A stretch of DNA of 37,788 nt, taken from Bacteroidales bacterium. Lineage in GTDB: Bacteria > Bacteroidota > Bacteroidia > Bacteroidales > P3. This document shows, in pieces, positions 17,126 through 26,979 of the stretch. The translations under genes were made by a program, and so were the position numbers. The stretch's first letter is position 1. Each line of letters opens with the position of its first letter. The DNA is taken from assembly GCA_024400545.1 (NCBI GenBank), contig JAKSMO010000020.1, positions 1-37,788 of the forward strand. The letters are read 5' to 3'. The notes under the pieces are model-generated. The model ran no database searches and was not told where the DNA came from. It saw nothing but the letters and a program-made list of their open reading frames with translations.

Positions 17126-20100
17126 TTAGTTTAATACGACCTTGGTAGTGTGGGAAGTGATGCCGTTGACGGATAGGGTGACAAAATAGATGCCACGAGG
17201 AAGAGTAGCGGGCTGCCAGGTATAGCTGTATTGTCCAGGTTGTGGGGTACTAATAGTGTTGGTGTGAATGGTTCGACCCATGCAGTCGGTGAAAGTGAGG
17301 GTGGCATAGTGTGGATGACTGTTGCCGATAGAAAAATCAATGTTCACTTGATTGTTGGCAGGATTTGGATAGAGACGCATGATCTGGGCTGGTGCTGAAA
17401 CTATATCGGTGATACCTTGCATCTGAGCGTTAAGGGCTACAACATTGTGGCCATGAATATCAGAAAGAACCAGCTGAAGGGGCTGGCGGTTGCCTACAGC
17501 CAGAATGGGGGTTGTGCCAGCTGGGATAGTGCGTCCGCTGAAGCTGTAAGCAAGCAGGAGCAAACCACCTTTGGCGGTGGGGGCAGAAATGATTTCAAAA
17601 CCTTTGAGGGCCGAGAGCGCTTGAATGTCGGCAGCTGAAGCATCAGCAAAATAGAATTGGAATCCGGCTAGGTCAACAGGAGAATCGATATAGATAGTGC
17701 CGTCCCGTAAGGTATATGTGGCATTGAGTTGGGGGGCGGCAGACTTGGCTGAGGAATCGCCATATAGGATGATGTTGATGATGCCGACAATATCGAGAAT
17801 GTCGATGTTGTTGTCGTAGTTCACGTCTGCTTGGTTGAAGATGAATGGTTGTGGATTCTGGAAGGTCATGTAGTTGATTGTGGTGATAACGTCGGCTACA
17901 TCAACTGTATTGTTGCCGTTGGCATCGCCCAAGAGGGAGCTTAGAGGCGTAGCTGCTGCAACGGAAGATGGGGCTACTTCGGTAAAGGAGGTGTTGACGG
18001 TTTTGTAGTAATAGAAGTATCGTGTGCCTGAAGTTACAGCATAGTCGGTATAGGAGGTGTCGTGCAGGGGTGAAGTGTTGAGTCGGATAGAAGCAGTTGG
18101 AAGACTGTCGGCTTCATAGGTGTATCGATAGAGGTTATAGCCGAAAAGATCAGGTAATTGGCTGGAATTATTAGGCCAAGAAAGATTGACTTGGCCGATT
18201 CCGGCAGTGGCAACAAGCCCAGAGGCCAAGGAGCCGGAGAGTTGGATGGGAACATTGAAACGTAAGTATTCGTCAGGAATCTCGAAGTGCTCGTTGTCAC
18301 GAGCTTGGGTGACTGCTATGCGGTAGGTGCCGTCAATGTCTTCGTGGCCGGAGAGGGTGAGGTGGACGGTGAATGCGGTGCTATCGGAACTCCAAAAGGG
18401 GGATTGGGAAACAAAAATATCTTTGTAGGGATTGTCGATGCCTAAAGTAACGGTTGGAGCGATGGAAGTATCCATGGCCCGATTGAAATAAATTTTGAAT
18501 TCATGAGTGCCGATGCCGAGGGGAGCGATGGAATCAAATTGATCTTGTGCGTCGAATCCGTTGACTTCTACTTTCCATACAATGCCGTGGGCTTCGGCTA
18601 CCGGGCGCTGGGCTACATTGCCTAGGTCTAGTCGGAAGAAAGAGGTTGACGTGGGGTAGTCGGAATCCCAAATTTTTGCACGGAGGATTTCCTCGTTTGT
18701 AGAGCCGAGATAGAGATTACCTAATATGGTATGGTTTGCTGGCGTGTTGCTGGGAAGGTAGATATTGTAGGTGCTAAGTGTATTGAAGATATTGTTGTTG
18801 TGGAAGATGGGCGAGGTGAAGTATCGGCCGTAGGTGCCAGAAGAGAGTGAATAATTGGAGGAGTTGTTGCGGTTGAGGCAGAAGTTATTGTATTGCATGG
18901 CAGGATGAGCTGCAGCACCAGTACCGTAATAGGTAATAGTAGTGCCATTGGTGGATTCTTGATGAGAGAGAAGGTTGTAGTTAATGGTTCCTCGATTGTT
19001 GTAAATATTGCAGTAATAAAGATCAAGGTAGTTGAGGTAGTTGGTGGGGTAGTAATTGTTGCGGAAGATGCAGTTGAGCATTACGGCATGGGTTCCGCCA
19101 GTAGTGCCAGAACTAGTTTGTACTGCACCATTGTACATGTTTTCGATAATGCAGTATGAGAAGGTGTCCAAGGGGGAGAGGTACATGCCGTACCAACCAT
19201 TATTGCTGTTGGTAGAAGAGGTAAAGGTGATGATGCTGTCAGGTGTGCCCATGGCTTTGATTTGGCCAGAGCATGATAGGTTGATGCCGTCGTTGATGCG
19301 AATGGTGGTTCCGGGCATAATAACTAGGCTGGCATTGACGGTGATACCAAGGCTACGGGTGAGTTGGTATTGGTGGGTGGGCCAAAGAGTATCGTGGGTA
19401 TATATAAGGCCTCCAAGTTTGACAACGTTAGCAATTTCCATGTCAATGGGCTGGCGCAAGGTATCGGAATTAGGGGCTGCTGCGCATAGAGTAAGGTGCA
19501 GTTGGCGACCGTTGGTGGTGGATGGACTAACGGTGAACTCAATGGGGTTGATGGACTGGCGAACTTCGAAAGGGGAAAGTGGTTGGCCAAATAAGGTATG
19601 ATTGCTGTGGAAGAGGATTGAGGCTGAATCTTCGCCAGGTTGGAATTCGAGCCACGTGACAATAGAGTCGATAGTTCCACCGAGAGTCCGGAGTGACGGA
19701 TAAAATTGGATACGTTCTCCAGCATCGGCATAAGCTGAACTGTCGCCATAAAGGGTGTCGTTGATTAGGTAGGATGCCAGTTGAAGTTCGGTTTGGTTGG
19801 TGGAGCTGTTGAAAAGGTTCATGAAGTTGATGGACTCGTGAGGTTGAGATAGATTGATGAGGTTGGCAATAAGGTCGTGGTTGGAGGCGAAGTGGCGACG
19901 GTCCATTAGGGCGGTTATTCCTCCGGCTACTAAAGGACATGCCATGGAGGTTCCGCTATAGGATTGATATTGGCCACCAGGGATGGTGCTGAGAATGTCG
20001 GTTCCAGGAGCAGAAATTTCGTAATTGTATAGTTGGTTTGGGGAGAATTGGGAGTAGTTTGGCCCGTCGCAGTCGAAGTTGGAATAGGGAGCAAGATGTC

Positions 20101-21274
20101 CGTGATTAGAGGATGCCTGCTGGGTGGCTTGTACGCCTAATACAAAAGAAAATGCTGCGGGAAAACAAGGACGTGCCATCGGATCGCACCGGGTATCTAA
20201 GGGAAGGGCGTCGTTGCCAGCAGCAGCAACAATAATGCTATTTTGGAATGCTGATGAAAGTGCTTGTTCGAGAGCGGAAGAATAAGAATAGGTTCCAAGG
20301 GAAATAGAAATGACATCGGCATGATTTTGTGCAGCGTAGTTGATACCTTGAATGAGGGTGGAAACGGGACAACTGCCGTCGCTTTGCGCCACGGTTACCG
20401 GCATGATGAGGGCATCGGGGTTGGCTCCAGAAATACCGATACCATTGTTGGCCGAGGCAGCTGCAATACCAGCGCAGTGAGTGCCGTGGTGGTTGTAATC
20501 ATAGGTGGCTGCGGTATGTCGGACGAAGTCCCATCCGTGAATATCATCACGGAAGCCGTTGTTATCGTCATCTTGGCGTGGTGCCCCGGAGAGTTCGGCA
20601 TAGTTGGTCCAAATATTGTTGGATAGGTCGGCGTGTGTGATGTCAATGCCGGCATCGAGGATGGCAATGATCCGGCGTAAGTTGCTGTCGAGTTTGGGCT
20701 GGAGGAAAAGGCTGTCTAGTCGAGTAGCGGAAATACCCCACTGAAGCGATTGAAGAGGATCTTGCACAAGCGTGTTTTTGATGGTAGGCTTTCCCAGAGT
20801 GTGGCAGAGATAATTAGGCTCGGCATAGTCAACTCCTTGTGTCTTGGCCAAATCCTGAGAAAGCTGGATTGTTGCGAGTGGGTCGGTACCATCGAGAGTG
20901 ATGAGGTAAAGCTGAGATAGGTCGTGTTCTACAATCCTCCTGCCGCAATAGCTGAAAGAGGTTCGCGGTTGGGGTTCGAATACAAACTGAGGACATAGCT
21001 GCTCGATGGATATGATGCCGTATCGGCTTAGAATCGTATTTACTGAATCAGCCTCAGGAGCATTGTTGAGAAAACGCAGGAAATTGTCGTCTTTGGAAAG
21101 CTGAAGAATTGACCGATCGGCCAATTTGAAGATTAGTTGGTTGGGTACGGATTCGTATCTTGAATCTGCACCCAGGGCTTTGGGGGGATGAGTATTGGTG
21201 AAGGATTGCGCCAATAGAGTCTGAGGCACAAGAATGAGTAGTGCTAGGATTTGGGATAGAAAGAATTTATTCAT
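17126..21274 (-). CDS. Secreted subtilisin-like serine protease with dockerin-like domain and T9SS tail
   Basis: A 1382-aa exported S8 peptidase. A signal peptide (1-22, LLAQ) and a propeptide-like region (to about 180) precede the catalytic domain. The catalytic triad is visible as Asp207 (ILDAGID), His263 (HGTHCAG) and Ser443 (SGTSMACP), with oxyanion Asn354 (AAAGND), so it should be active. A parallel beta-helix-like region follows (about 615-830), then an Fn3-like domain (about 1020-1105). A dockerin-like pair of calcium loops comes next (about 1112-1171: DANGNNTVDVAD and DVNYDNNIDILD). After it are a short cohesin-like beta domain (about 1178-1290) and a type A T9SS tail (about 1300-1382, LYPNPANNQVNI, LPRGIYFVTL). 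It has its own strong promoter and is the first gene of an operon with the cohesin-like gene. The likely role is surface or extracellular proteolysis; the substrate is unknown. Confidence 0.96.
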   Translation of the reverse strand: MNKFFLSQILALLILVPQTLLAQSFTNTHPPKALGADSRYESVPNQLIFKLADRSILQLSKDDNFLRFLNNAPEADSVNTILSRYGIISIEQLCPQFVFEPQPRTSFSYCGRRIVEHDLSQLYLITLDGTDPLATIQLSQDLAKTQGVDYAEPNYLCHTLGKPTIKNTLVQDPLQSLQWGISATRLDSLFLQPKLDSNLRRIIAILDAGIDITHADLSNNIWTNYAELSGAPRQDDDNNGFRDDIHGWDFVRHTAATYDYNHHGTHCAGIAAASANNGIGISGANPDALIMPVTVAQSDGSCPVSTLIQGINYAAQNHADVISISLGTYSYSSALEQALSSAFQNSIIVAAAGNDALPLDTRCDPMARPCFPAAFSFVLGVQATQQASSNHGHLAPYSNFDCDGPNYSQFSPNQLYNYEISAPGTDILSTIPGGQYQSYSGTSMACPLVAGGITALMDRRHFASNHDLIANLINLSQPHESINFMNLFNSSTNQTELQLASYLINDTLYGDSSAYADAGERIQFYPSLRTLGGTIDSIVTWLEFQPGEDSASILFHSNHTLFGQPLSPFEVRQSINPIEFTVSPSTTNGRQLHLTLCAAAPNSDTLRQPIDMEIANVVKLGGLIYTHDTLWPTHQYQLTRSLGITVNASLVIMPGTTIRINDGINLSCSGQIKAMGTPDSIITFTSSTNSNNGWYGMYLSPLDTFSYCIIENMYNGAVQTSSGTTGGTHAVMLNCIFRNNYYPTNYLNYLDLYYCNIYNNRGTINYNLLSHQESTNGTTITYYGTGAAAHPAMQYNNFCLNRNNSSNYSLSSGTYGRYFTSPIFHNNNIFNTLSTYNIYLPSNTPANHTILGNLYLGSTNEEILRAKIWDSDYPTSTSFFRLDLGNVAQRPVAEAHGIVWKVEVNGFDAQDQFDSIAPLGIGTHEFKIYFNRAMDTSIAPTVTLGIDNPYKDIFVSQSPFWSSDSTAFTVHLTLSGHEDIDGTYRIAVTQARDNEHFEIPDEYLRFNVPIQLSGSLASGLVATAGIGQVNLSWPNNSSQLPDLFGYNLYRYTYEADSLPTASIRLNTSPLHDTSYTDYAVTSGTRYFYYYKTVNTSFTEVAPSSVAAATPLSSLLGDANGNNTVDVADVITTINYMTFQNPQPFIFNQADVNYDNNIDILDIVGIINIILYGDSSAKSAAPQLNATYTLRDGTIYIDSPVDLAGFQFYFADASAADIQALSALKGFEIISAPTAKGGLLLLAYSFSGRTIPAGTTPILAVGNRQPLQLVLSDIHGHNVVALNAQMQGITDIVSAPAQIMRLYPNPANNQVNIDFSIGNSHPHYATLTFTDCMGRTIHTNTISTPQPGQYSYTWQPATLPRGIYFVTLSVNGITSHTTKVVLN

Positions 21275-21362
21275 TGCTATAATAATTAGTATCTATAAAT
21301 ATTTTATTATATAGTTGAACTATTGTTAGTTCTGCGATTCGGCGTTAATAATATGCCTGATG

Positions 21363-21394
21363 CAAAGATAAGAAGTTTATTTTGAACTGACAAA
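21363..21394 (-). promoter_or_regulatory. Bacteroidota-type promoter for the protease/cohesin-like operon
   Basis: On the minus strand TTTG (21394-21391), a 20-base spacer and TATCTTTG (21370-21363) match the phylum consensus closely. The start would be near 21356, with a leader of about 80 bases. Confidence 0.8.
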
Positions 21395-21724
21395 TTTTCT
21401 TTCAAAAGTGCCAGCGAGGATGCAAGGTGGTTGGTGATAACATGTTTGATGGAAACAATGCATTTTTGGTGCTATATGGGACTTTTGACATCACAAATAT
21501 GCTGCAGTTCTTTGTTTGTCCGTTTCCTCTTGAGATTGGTGGAAAAAGGAGATATGTTGTTGATGAGTTGCCAAAATTTTAAATTGAAAAAAAGATGAAA
21601 TATAGTGTTGATAACTTTTTTAAAAAGCATACTTAAATTTTTTTTAACAAATATATAACTGTTTGATTTTTAGTATTTACAAAAGATTTTATGATTATTT
21701 AACAGCGTGTTAGTAATGTGAGGT
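21395..21724. other. Intergenic region between divergent promoters
   Basis: About 330 AT-rich bases separate the protease promoter from the rpsL promoter. I see no gene, no clear hairpin and no recognisable operator. Confidence 0.5.
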
Positions 21725-21755
21725 TTTGCTAGGTGAAAAAATAGTTGTAATTTTG
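21725..21755 (+). promoter_or_regulatory. Main promoter of the ribosomal protein cluster
   Basis: TTTG (21725-21728), 19 bases, then TAATTTTG (21748-21755): a near-ideal Bacteroidota promoter. Transcription would start near 21762, giving a leader of about 76 bases before rpsL. No other strong match was noticed before the rplD internal site. Confidence 0.85.
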
Positions 21756-21837
21756 CAAACTGATTCGGAGGGTAGTTGTGCCCTTTGAAATCGACGGAAA
21801 ACATTAATAATTAAATATATAACATCAAAGAAACAAA

Positions 21838-22221
21838 ATGCCAACAATTCAGCAATTAGTTCGCAAAGGACGTCAGCAGATGGAGTATAAGTCCAAATCT
21901 CCCGCCCTCGACAGCTGCCCCCAGCGTCGTGGCGTCTGCACCCGTGTGTACACCACTACCCCTAAAAAACCTAACTCGGCAATGCGTAAAGTTGCCCGCG
22001 TGCGTCTCACCAATGGTAAGGAAGTTAATGCATACATCCCCGGTGAAGGCCACAACTTGCAGGAGCACTCTATCGTTATGATCCGTGGCGGTCGTGTAAA
22101 AGACCTCCCCGGCGTTCGTTATCATATCATTCGCGGTGCTTTGGATACCAGTGGAGTAGACGGTCGTCGTCAGCGTCGTTCCAAATATGGTGCAAAACGT
22201 CCGAAACAGGCTGCTAAGTAA
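21838..22221 (+). CDS. rpsL: 30S ribosomal protein S12
   Basis: A 127-aa S12, the decoding-centre protein of the small subunit. The signature [13 protein letters not shown] is present with lysines at 43-44, and [12 protein letters not shown] with Lys87. These are the positions altered in streptomycin resistance, so the sequence is of the sensitive type. The basic C-terminal tail is usual. The AAAGAAACAAA stretch before the ATG is typical of the A-rich initiation regions here. First gene of the cluster. Confidence 0.99.
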   Translation: MPTIQQLVRKGRQQMEYKSKSPALDSCPQRRGVCTRVYTTTPKKPNSAMRKVARVRLTNGKEVNAYIPGEGHNLQEHSIVMIRGGRVKDLPGVRYHIIRGALDTSGVDGRRQRRSKYGAKRPKQAAK

Positions 22222-22245
22222 TTAAGATTATTAGATATTTAGAAA

Positions 22246-22272
22246 TTAAGAATTGTCGAGCACAATTCATTA
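22246..22272 (+). other. Stem-loop between rpsL and rpsG
   Basis: GAATTGT (22250-22256) and ACAATTC (22262-22268) form a perfect 7-bp stem with a 5-base loop, and flanking TTAA pairs extend it past a one-base bulge. No T run follows. It sits in the 64-base gap between the two genes. Confidence 0.55.
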
Positions 22273-22285
22273 ATGATAAGAAAAA

Positions 22286-22753
22286 ATGAGAAAAGCAAAA
22301 CCCAGAAAACGTATTATCCTTCCGGATCCTAAATATAACGACGTACTCGTTACCAAGTTCGTTAACAACTTGATGATGGGCGGTAAGAAAACCATCGCTT
22401 ATAAAATTTTCTATGAGGCAATCGATGTAGTTGCTGATCGCACTAAGGAAGATGGTCTTGAAGTTTGGAAGAAAGCTTTGGCCAACATCACCCCTAGCGT
22501 AGAGGTTAAGAGCCGCCGTATCGGTGGTGCTACCTTCCAGGTTCCTACCGAGATTCGTCCCGAGCGTAAAAGCTCTATCGGCATGAAGAACCTCATTGCT
22601 TTCAGCCGCAAACGTAGCGAAAAAACCATGGCTTTGAAACTCGCTGGTGAGATTCAGGCTGCTTACAAAGAAGAAGGTGCTGCTTTCAAACGTAAGGAGG
22701 ATATCCACCGCATGGCAGAGGCTAACAAGGCCTTCTCACACTTCCGCTTCTAA
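22286..22753 (+). CDS. rpsG: 30S ribosomal protein S7
   Basis: A 155-aa S7 that nucleates the 3' domain of 16S rRNA and contacts the E-site tRNA. The N terminus [16 protein letters not shown] and the segment [16 protein letters not shown] are diagnostic, and the protein ends in the usual basic helix. It lies between rpsL and fusA as in the str operon. Confidence 0.99.
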   Translation: MRKAKPRKRIILPDPKYNDVLVTKFVNNLMMGGKKTIAYKIFYEAIDVVADRTKEDGLEVWKKALANITPSVEVKSRRIGGATFQVPTEIRPERKSSIGMKNLIAFSRKRSEKTMALKLAGEIQAAYKEEGAAFKRKEDIHRMAEANKAFSHFRF

Positions 22754-22825
22754 TACTTACATTTTATATAGCTTTTATCAGCAACTAACAATAGCAATAA
22801 CTTATAAACGACTAACAATACTTCA

Positions 22826-24913
22826 ATGTCAGACCTGAAATATACACGTAATATTGGTATTATGGCTCATATCGATGCCGGTAAAACGACTACGACTGAG
22901 CGTATCCTTTTCTACACCGGAAAAAACTATAAGTTGGGTGAAACCCATGAGGGTTCGGCCACGATGGATTGGATGGTGCAGGAACAGGAAAGAGGTATTA
23001 CAATTACCTCTGCTGCTACCACTGTGTATTGGGAGTGGCATAATAATCGTTATAAGTATAACATCATCGATACACCGGGCCATGTGGATTTTACCGTTGA
23101 GGTTGAACGCTCGCTTCGTGTGCTTGATGGTGCTATCGCTGTTTTCTGCGCTGTTGGCGGTGTAGAGCCCCAGTCGGAGACCGTTTGGCGTCAGGCCGAT
23201 AAATATGGTGTTCCTCGCATCGCTTTCGTAAATAAGATGGACCGCGCAGGTGCCGATTTCTTTAATGTGGTTTCCCAAATTAAAGAACGTCTTGGCGCCA
23301 ACCCTATTCCTATTGTAATCCCTATTGGACAGGAAAGCCTTTTTAAAGGTGTGGTAGACTTGATTTCGAACAAGGCTTTGGTGTGGGATGAAGATTCCAA
23401 TGGCCAAACCTTTACCGAAATCCCCATGCCGGATGATTTGAAAGAAACTGCCGCCGAATATCGCCAAAGACTGATCGAGGGCGTGGCTGAGGAAAATGAA
23501 GAGCTGATGATGAAGTTCTTTGATGATCCCGATTCCATTACTTCAGAAGAGGTGTTGGCTGAGATTCGTAAGGCTACTCTTTCGATGAAAATCGTGCCCG
23601 TTATGTGTGGCTCGGCTTTCAAAAATAAAGGTATTCAGTCGCTTCTCGACGCTGTTGCTGCTTTCCTACCCAGCCCATTGGATACTCATGAGGTAGAAGG
23701 TGTCAATCCCAAGTCTGATGATACAGAGACTCGTCCTATCGATGCAAAAGCTCCCTTCTCGGCTTTGGCTTTCAAAATCGCCACTGATCCTTATGTAGGA
23801 CGTCTGTGTTTCTTCCGCGTGTATAGTGGTTCGTTGGATTCTGGCTCGTATGTATATAATGCAAATACTGGTAAAAAAGAACGTATTTCCCGTATTATGC
23901 AAATGCATTCCAACAAGCAGAATCCTATCGACCGTATCGAGGCTGGCGACATTGCAGCTGCCGTGGGTTTCAAAGATATCAAGACAGGCCATACTCTTTG
24001 TGATGAGAAACACCCAATCATTCTTGAGTCAATGAAGTTCCCAGAACCTGTGATCAGTATTGCAGTAGAACCTCTTACCCAAGGCGATATGGATAAATTG
24101 ACCAATGCGTTGACCAAGTTGGTTGAGGAAGACCCCACTTTCCGCGTGAAGAGCGACGAAGTATCGGGACAAACCATCATCAGCGGTATGGGTGAGCTCC
24201 ATTTGGATATTATTCTTGACCGTCTGCGTCGAGAATTCCAGGTTGAGGTTAACCAAGGCCGTCCTCAAGTAGCATACAAAGAGGCAATCACGGGTACTGT
24301 TCAACATCATGAGATCTATAAGAAACAGACTGGTGGTAAGGGTAAGTTTGCTGATGTATTATTTGAAATTGGTCCTGCCGATGAAGGTGTAATGGGCCTG
24401 CAGTTCGTCAATGAGGTAAAGGGTGGAAATATCCCCAAAGAATATATGCCTGCCATTGAGAAGGGCTTTAAGGAGGCTATGATGAATGGTGTCCTTGCCG
24501 GTTATCCTCTCGATAGTATGAAGGTAACTATCATTGACGGATCGTTCCATCCTGTCGACTCTGACCAGCTCTCCTTTGAGTTGTGCGCCAAGATCGGTTT
24601 CAAGACTGCTTGTCGCAAGGCAATGCCCGTATTGCTCGAACCCATCATGAAGCTTGAGGTTCTTACTCCCGATGCTTATGTGGGTGATGTTACTGGCGAT
24701 TTGAACCGCCGCCGTGGCATGCTTGAGAATATTGAGGCAAAAGTAGGCGTTCAAGCAGTCCACGCTAAAGTTCCTCTGGAACAGATGTTCGGTTATGTGA
24801 CCGCACTGCGTACGATTACATCTGGCCGAGCTAATAGCACAATGGAATTCTCTCATTATGCTGAAGTGACCAAAGACTTGCAAGAAGCTATATTGAAAGG
24901 AAATAAATATTAA
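22826..24913 (+). CDS. fusA: Elongation factor G
   Basis: A 695-aa translational GTPase that drives tRNA-mRNA translocation and, with RRF, ribosome recycling. GTPase motifs are in place: P-loop AHIDAGKTT (14-22), switch I RGITI (56-60), DTPGH (82-86) and NKMD (136-139). Domain IV contains the YDLNRR-type tip region (GDLNRRRGM), and domain V precedes the C terminus. Length is normal. The 72-base gap before it holds two copies of ACTAACAATA (22784-22793, 22811-22820). No tuf follows it; rpsJ is next. Confidence 0.99.
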   Translation: MSDLKYTRNIGIMAHIDAGKTTTTERILFYTGKNYKLGETHEGSATMDWMVQEQERGITITSAATTVYWEWHNNRYKYNIIDTPGHVDFTVEVERSLRVLDGAIAVFCAVGGVEPQSETVWRQADKYGVPRIAFVNKMDRAGADFFNVVSQIKERLGANPIPIVIPIGQESLFKGVVDLISNKALVWDEDSNGQTFTEIPMPDDLKETAAEYRQRLIEGVAEENEELMMKFFDDPDSITSEEVLAEIRKATLSMKIVPVMCGSAFKNKGIQSLLDAVAAFLPSPLDTHEVEGVNPKSDDTETRPIDAKAPFSALAFKIATDPYVGRLCFFRVYSGSLDSGSYVYNANTGKKERISRIMQMHSNKQNPIDRIEAGDIAAAVGFKDIKTGHTLCDEKHPIILESMKFPEPVISIAVEPLTQGDMDKLTNALTKLVEEDPTFRVKSDEVSGQTIISGMGELHLDIILDRLRREFQVEVNQGRPQVAYKEAITGTVQHHEIYKKQTGGKGKFADVLFEIGPADEGVMGLQFVNEVKGGNIPKEYMPAIEKGFKEAMMNGVLAGYPLDSMKVTIIDGSFHPVDSDQLSFELCAKIGFKTACRKAMPVLLEPIMKLEVLTPDAYVGDVTGDLNRRRGMLENIEAKVGVQAVHAKVPLEQMFGYVTALRTITSGRANSTMEFSHYAEVTKDLQEAILKGNKY

Positions 24914-24931
24914 TAATAAAATACACTAACC

Positions 24932-25240
24932 GTGAGTCAAAGAATTAGAATCAAACTGAAATCTTACGACCACAATCTCGTCGACAAATCCGCCGAGAGA
25001 ATTGTAAAGACCGTAAAGATGACTGGTGCAGTTGTGAATGGCCCCATTCCCCTGCCTACCAACAAGAAAATCTTCACCGTCAACCGCTCTACCTTCGTTA
25101 ACAAGAAGAGCCGTGAGCAGTTCGAGCTCAGCAGCTACAAGCGTTTGATGGACATCGAAATCAATGATCGTGCAAAGACTATCGATGCACTGATGAAACT
25201 GGAACTTCCCAGTGGTGTTGAAGTCGAGATTAAAGTGTGA
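24932..25240 (+). CDS. rpsJ: 30S ribosomal protein S10 (GTG start)
   Basis: A 102-aa S10 of the 30S head, which also serves as NusE in transcription antitermination. [17 protein letters not shown] at the N terminus and GPIPLPT are diagnostic. The start is GTG at 24932, since no ATG lies nearby and this gives the exact family N terminus. It is 18 bases downstream of fusA, so it should belong to the same transcript. Confidence 0.98.
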   Translation: MSQRIRIKLKSYDHNLVDKSAERIVKTVKMTGAVVNGPIPLPTNKKIFTVNRSTFVNKKSREQFELSSYKRLMDIEINDRAKTIDALMKLELPSGVEVEIKV

Positions 25241-25333
25241 AATTAACTCTCAGCCAATGTCAGTAGCCGCTGTCTTGTAACTGTGGTGAGAATAAGCTGA
25301 AAACTAAAAACAACAAACAATCCAAAAAAAGAA

Positions 25334-25963
25334 ATGTCAGGATTAATTGGTAAAAAAATTGGAATGACCAGTCTTTTTGATGCCGACGGAAAGCAGATTC
25401 CGTGCACTGTTATTGAAGCTGGTCCTTGTGTTGTAACACAAGTTAAAACCATCGAAAAGGATGGTTATGAAGCTATCCAGCTCGCTTTTGGTGAGCAGAA
25501 GGAAAGCCGTGTTAGCAAGCCCATGCGTGGCCATTTTGCAAAAGCTAACACTACTCCCAAACGTTATCTCGCTGAGTTCTCCCGTTTCGAGGAAGGCAGC
25601 AAGAAACAGTATGGTGAAGTTTTAACAGTCGATGTTTTCGCAGAAGGCGAATTTGTTGATGTCGTCGGTACCTCCAAAGGTCATGGTTTCCAGGGCGTCG
25701 TAACTCGTCACGGTTTTGGCGGTGTTGGTGACAAGACTCACGGTCAGCACGACCGTCTGCGTGCCCCCGGTTCGGTAGGCGCTAGCTCCTATCCTTCGCG
25801 TGTTTTCAAAGGCATGCGTATGGCCGGTCAGACTGGCAACCATCGTGTAAAGGTTCAGAACCTTCAGGTTGTCAAAATCATCGCTGAGAAGAATTTAATT
25901 TTAGTCAAAGGTTCTGTACCGGGACCCAAAGGTTCAATTTTAAAACTTGAGAGATGGAGTTAA
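25334..25963 (+). CDS. rplC: 50S ribosomal protein L3
   Basis: A 209-aa L3 that binds near the 3' end of 23S rRNA and reaches the peptidyl-transferase centre. The N terminus [15 protein letters not shown] and the central extension with [21 protein letters not shown] are characteristic. Its last codons overlap the start of rplD by 10 bases, indicating translational coupling. A 93-base gap separates it from rpsJ. Confidence 0.99.
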   Translation: MSGLIGKKIGMTSLFDADGKQIPCTVIEAGPCVVTQVKTIEKDGYEAIQLAFGEQKESRVSKPMRGHFAKANTTPKRYLAEFSRFEEGSKKQYGEVLTVDVFAEGEFVDVVGTSKGHGFQGVVTRHGFGGVGDKTHGQHDRLRAPGSVGASSYPSRVFKGMRMAGQTGNHRVKVQNLQVVKIIAEKNLILVKGSVPGPKGSILKLERWS

Positions 25964-26586
25964 AAGTATATAACATCAACGGAAGCGAAACCGGTAGAAC
26001 CATCACCCTCGACGATTCTATTTTCGCCATCGAACCCAATCAGCACGCTATCTATTTGGACGTTAAACAGTATCTCGCCGACCATCGTCAGGGTACTGCC
26101 AAAGCTAAAGAGCGTAGCGAGAACGCGCATAGCACTCGTAAACTGAAACGTCAGAAAGGTACCGGCGGTGCCCGTTCTGGTGATTTGAAGAGCCCCGTTT
26201 TCGTCGGTGGTGGTACCATTTTTGGACCCAAACCCCGCGACTACCGCTTTAAACTGAACATCAAAGTTAAACGTCTCGCTCGTCGTTCGGCTCTCAGTAC
26301 TGTTGTTGCTGACAATCGTTTGACCATTGTTGAGAACATTACTCTCGATGCTCCTAAGACCAAGAAGATGGTTGAGATTCTCAACAACCTCAAAATTGCT
26401 GATAAAAAATCGCTTATAGTTGTTGAAAATCAAAATAATTTCGTATCTTTGTCTGCTCGTAACCTCCAAGGCGTAAAGGTTGTAAGTGTGTCTCAGTTAA
26501 ATACTTATGACATTATGAATGCAACTAATTTAGTGCTCTGCGAGGGCTCGATCAACGAAATTAACCGCGTTTTGGCAACAAAATAA
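25954..26586 (+). CDS. rplD: 50S ribosomal protein L4
   Basis: A 210-aa L4 lining the exit tunnel. [16 protein letters not shown] is the conserved tunnel-loop segment, here at about residues 65-80. In E. coli L4 represses its own operon through a leader hairpin; no equivalent leader is recognisable here. Codons for about residues 148-167 turn AT-rich compared with their surroundings and contain a promoter-like sequence. Confidence 0.98.
   Translation: MELKVYNINGSETGRTITLDDSIFAIEPNQHAIYLDVKQYLADHRQGTAKAKERSENAHSTRKLKRQKGTGGARSGDLKSPVFVGGGTIFGPKPRDYRFKLNIKVKRLARRSALSTVVADNRLTIVENITLDAPKTKKMVEILNNLKIADKKSLIVVENQNNFVSLSARNLQGVKVVSVSQLNTYDIMNATNLVLCEGSINEINRVLATK
26420..26451 (+). promoter_or_regulatory. 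Possible internal promoter in rplD
   Basis: TATCTTTG (26444-26451) is an exact -7 match, with TTG at 26420-26422 and again at 26423-26425, 21 or 18 bases upstream. It lies in an unusually AT-rich patch of rplD and would start transcription near 26458, ahead of rplW. Confidence 0.4.
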
Positions 26587-26619
26587 AGTAGTTAGTAATT
26601 AGATTTAAGAAAGTTTAAC

Positions 26620-26970
26620 ATGAATATCATAGTAAAACCTCTGATTAGCGAAAAGATGACGAGAATCACCGAGGCTGCCGCTGCTCCCAAGCTCAACCGC
26701 ATTCAGCGCGACAAGAATAAGCCTGAGCCTAAGGTGTTGAATCGTTATGGTTTTATTGTTGACAAGCGCGCCAATAAGATCGAAATCAAGAAGGCCGTTG
26801 AGAGTTTCTACAATGTAAAGGTTGTTGATGTCAACACCATGAACTATAGCGGCAAGGTTAAAGCTCGTTACACAAAGGCTGGTTACCTGGTTGGTCGTAC
26901 CAACGCTTTCAAAAAAGCTATCGTTACGTTGGCTGAAGGCGAGACCATCGACTTCTACGCAAATATCTAA
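26620..26970 (+). CDS. rplW: 50S ribosomal protein L23
   Basis: A 116-aa L23 at the tunnel exit, the docking site for trigger factor and SRP. It begins MNIIVKPLISEKMT and contains YGFIVDKRANKIEIKKAVESFY. It is longer than the typical 95-100 aa because of an insert after the first motif (AAAAPKLNRIQRDKNKPEPK). This may be a lineage feature. Confidence 0.98.
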   Translation: MNIIVKPLISEKMTRITEAAAAPKLNRIQRDKNKPEPKVLNRYGFIVDKRANKIEIKKAVESFYNVKVVDVNTMNYSGKVKARYTKAGYLVGRTNAFKKAIVTLAEGETIDFYANI

Positions 26971-26979
26971 ACAGTATGA

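Noticed and set aside
24914-24931. Missing tuf gene between fusA and rpsJ
   Set aside because: tuf is commonly placed elsewhere in Bacteroidota, so its absence here is not a deletion signal.
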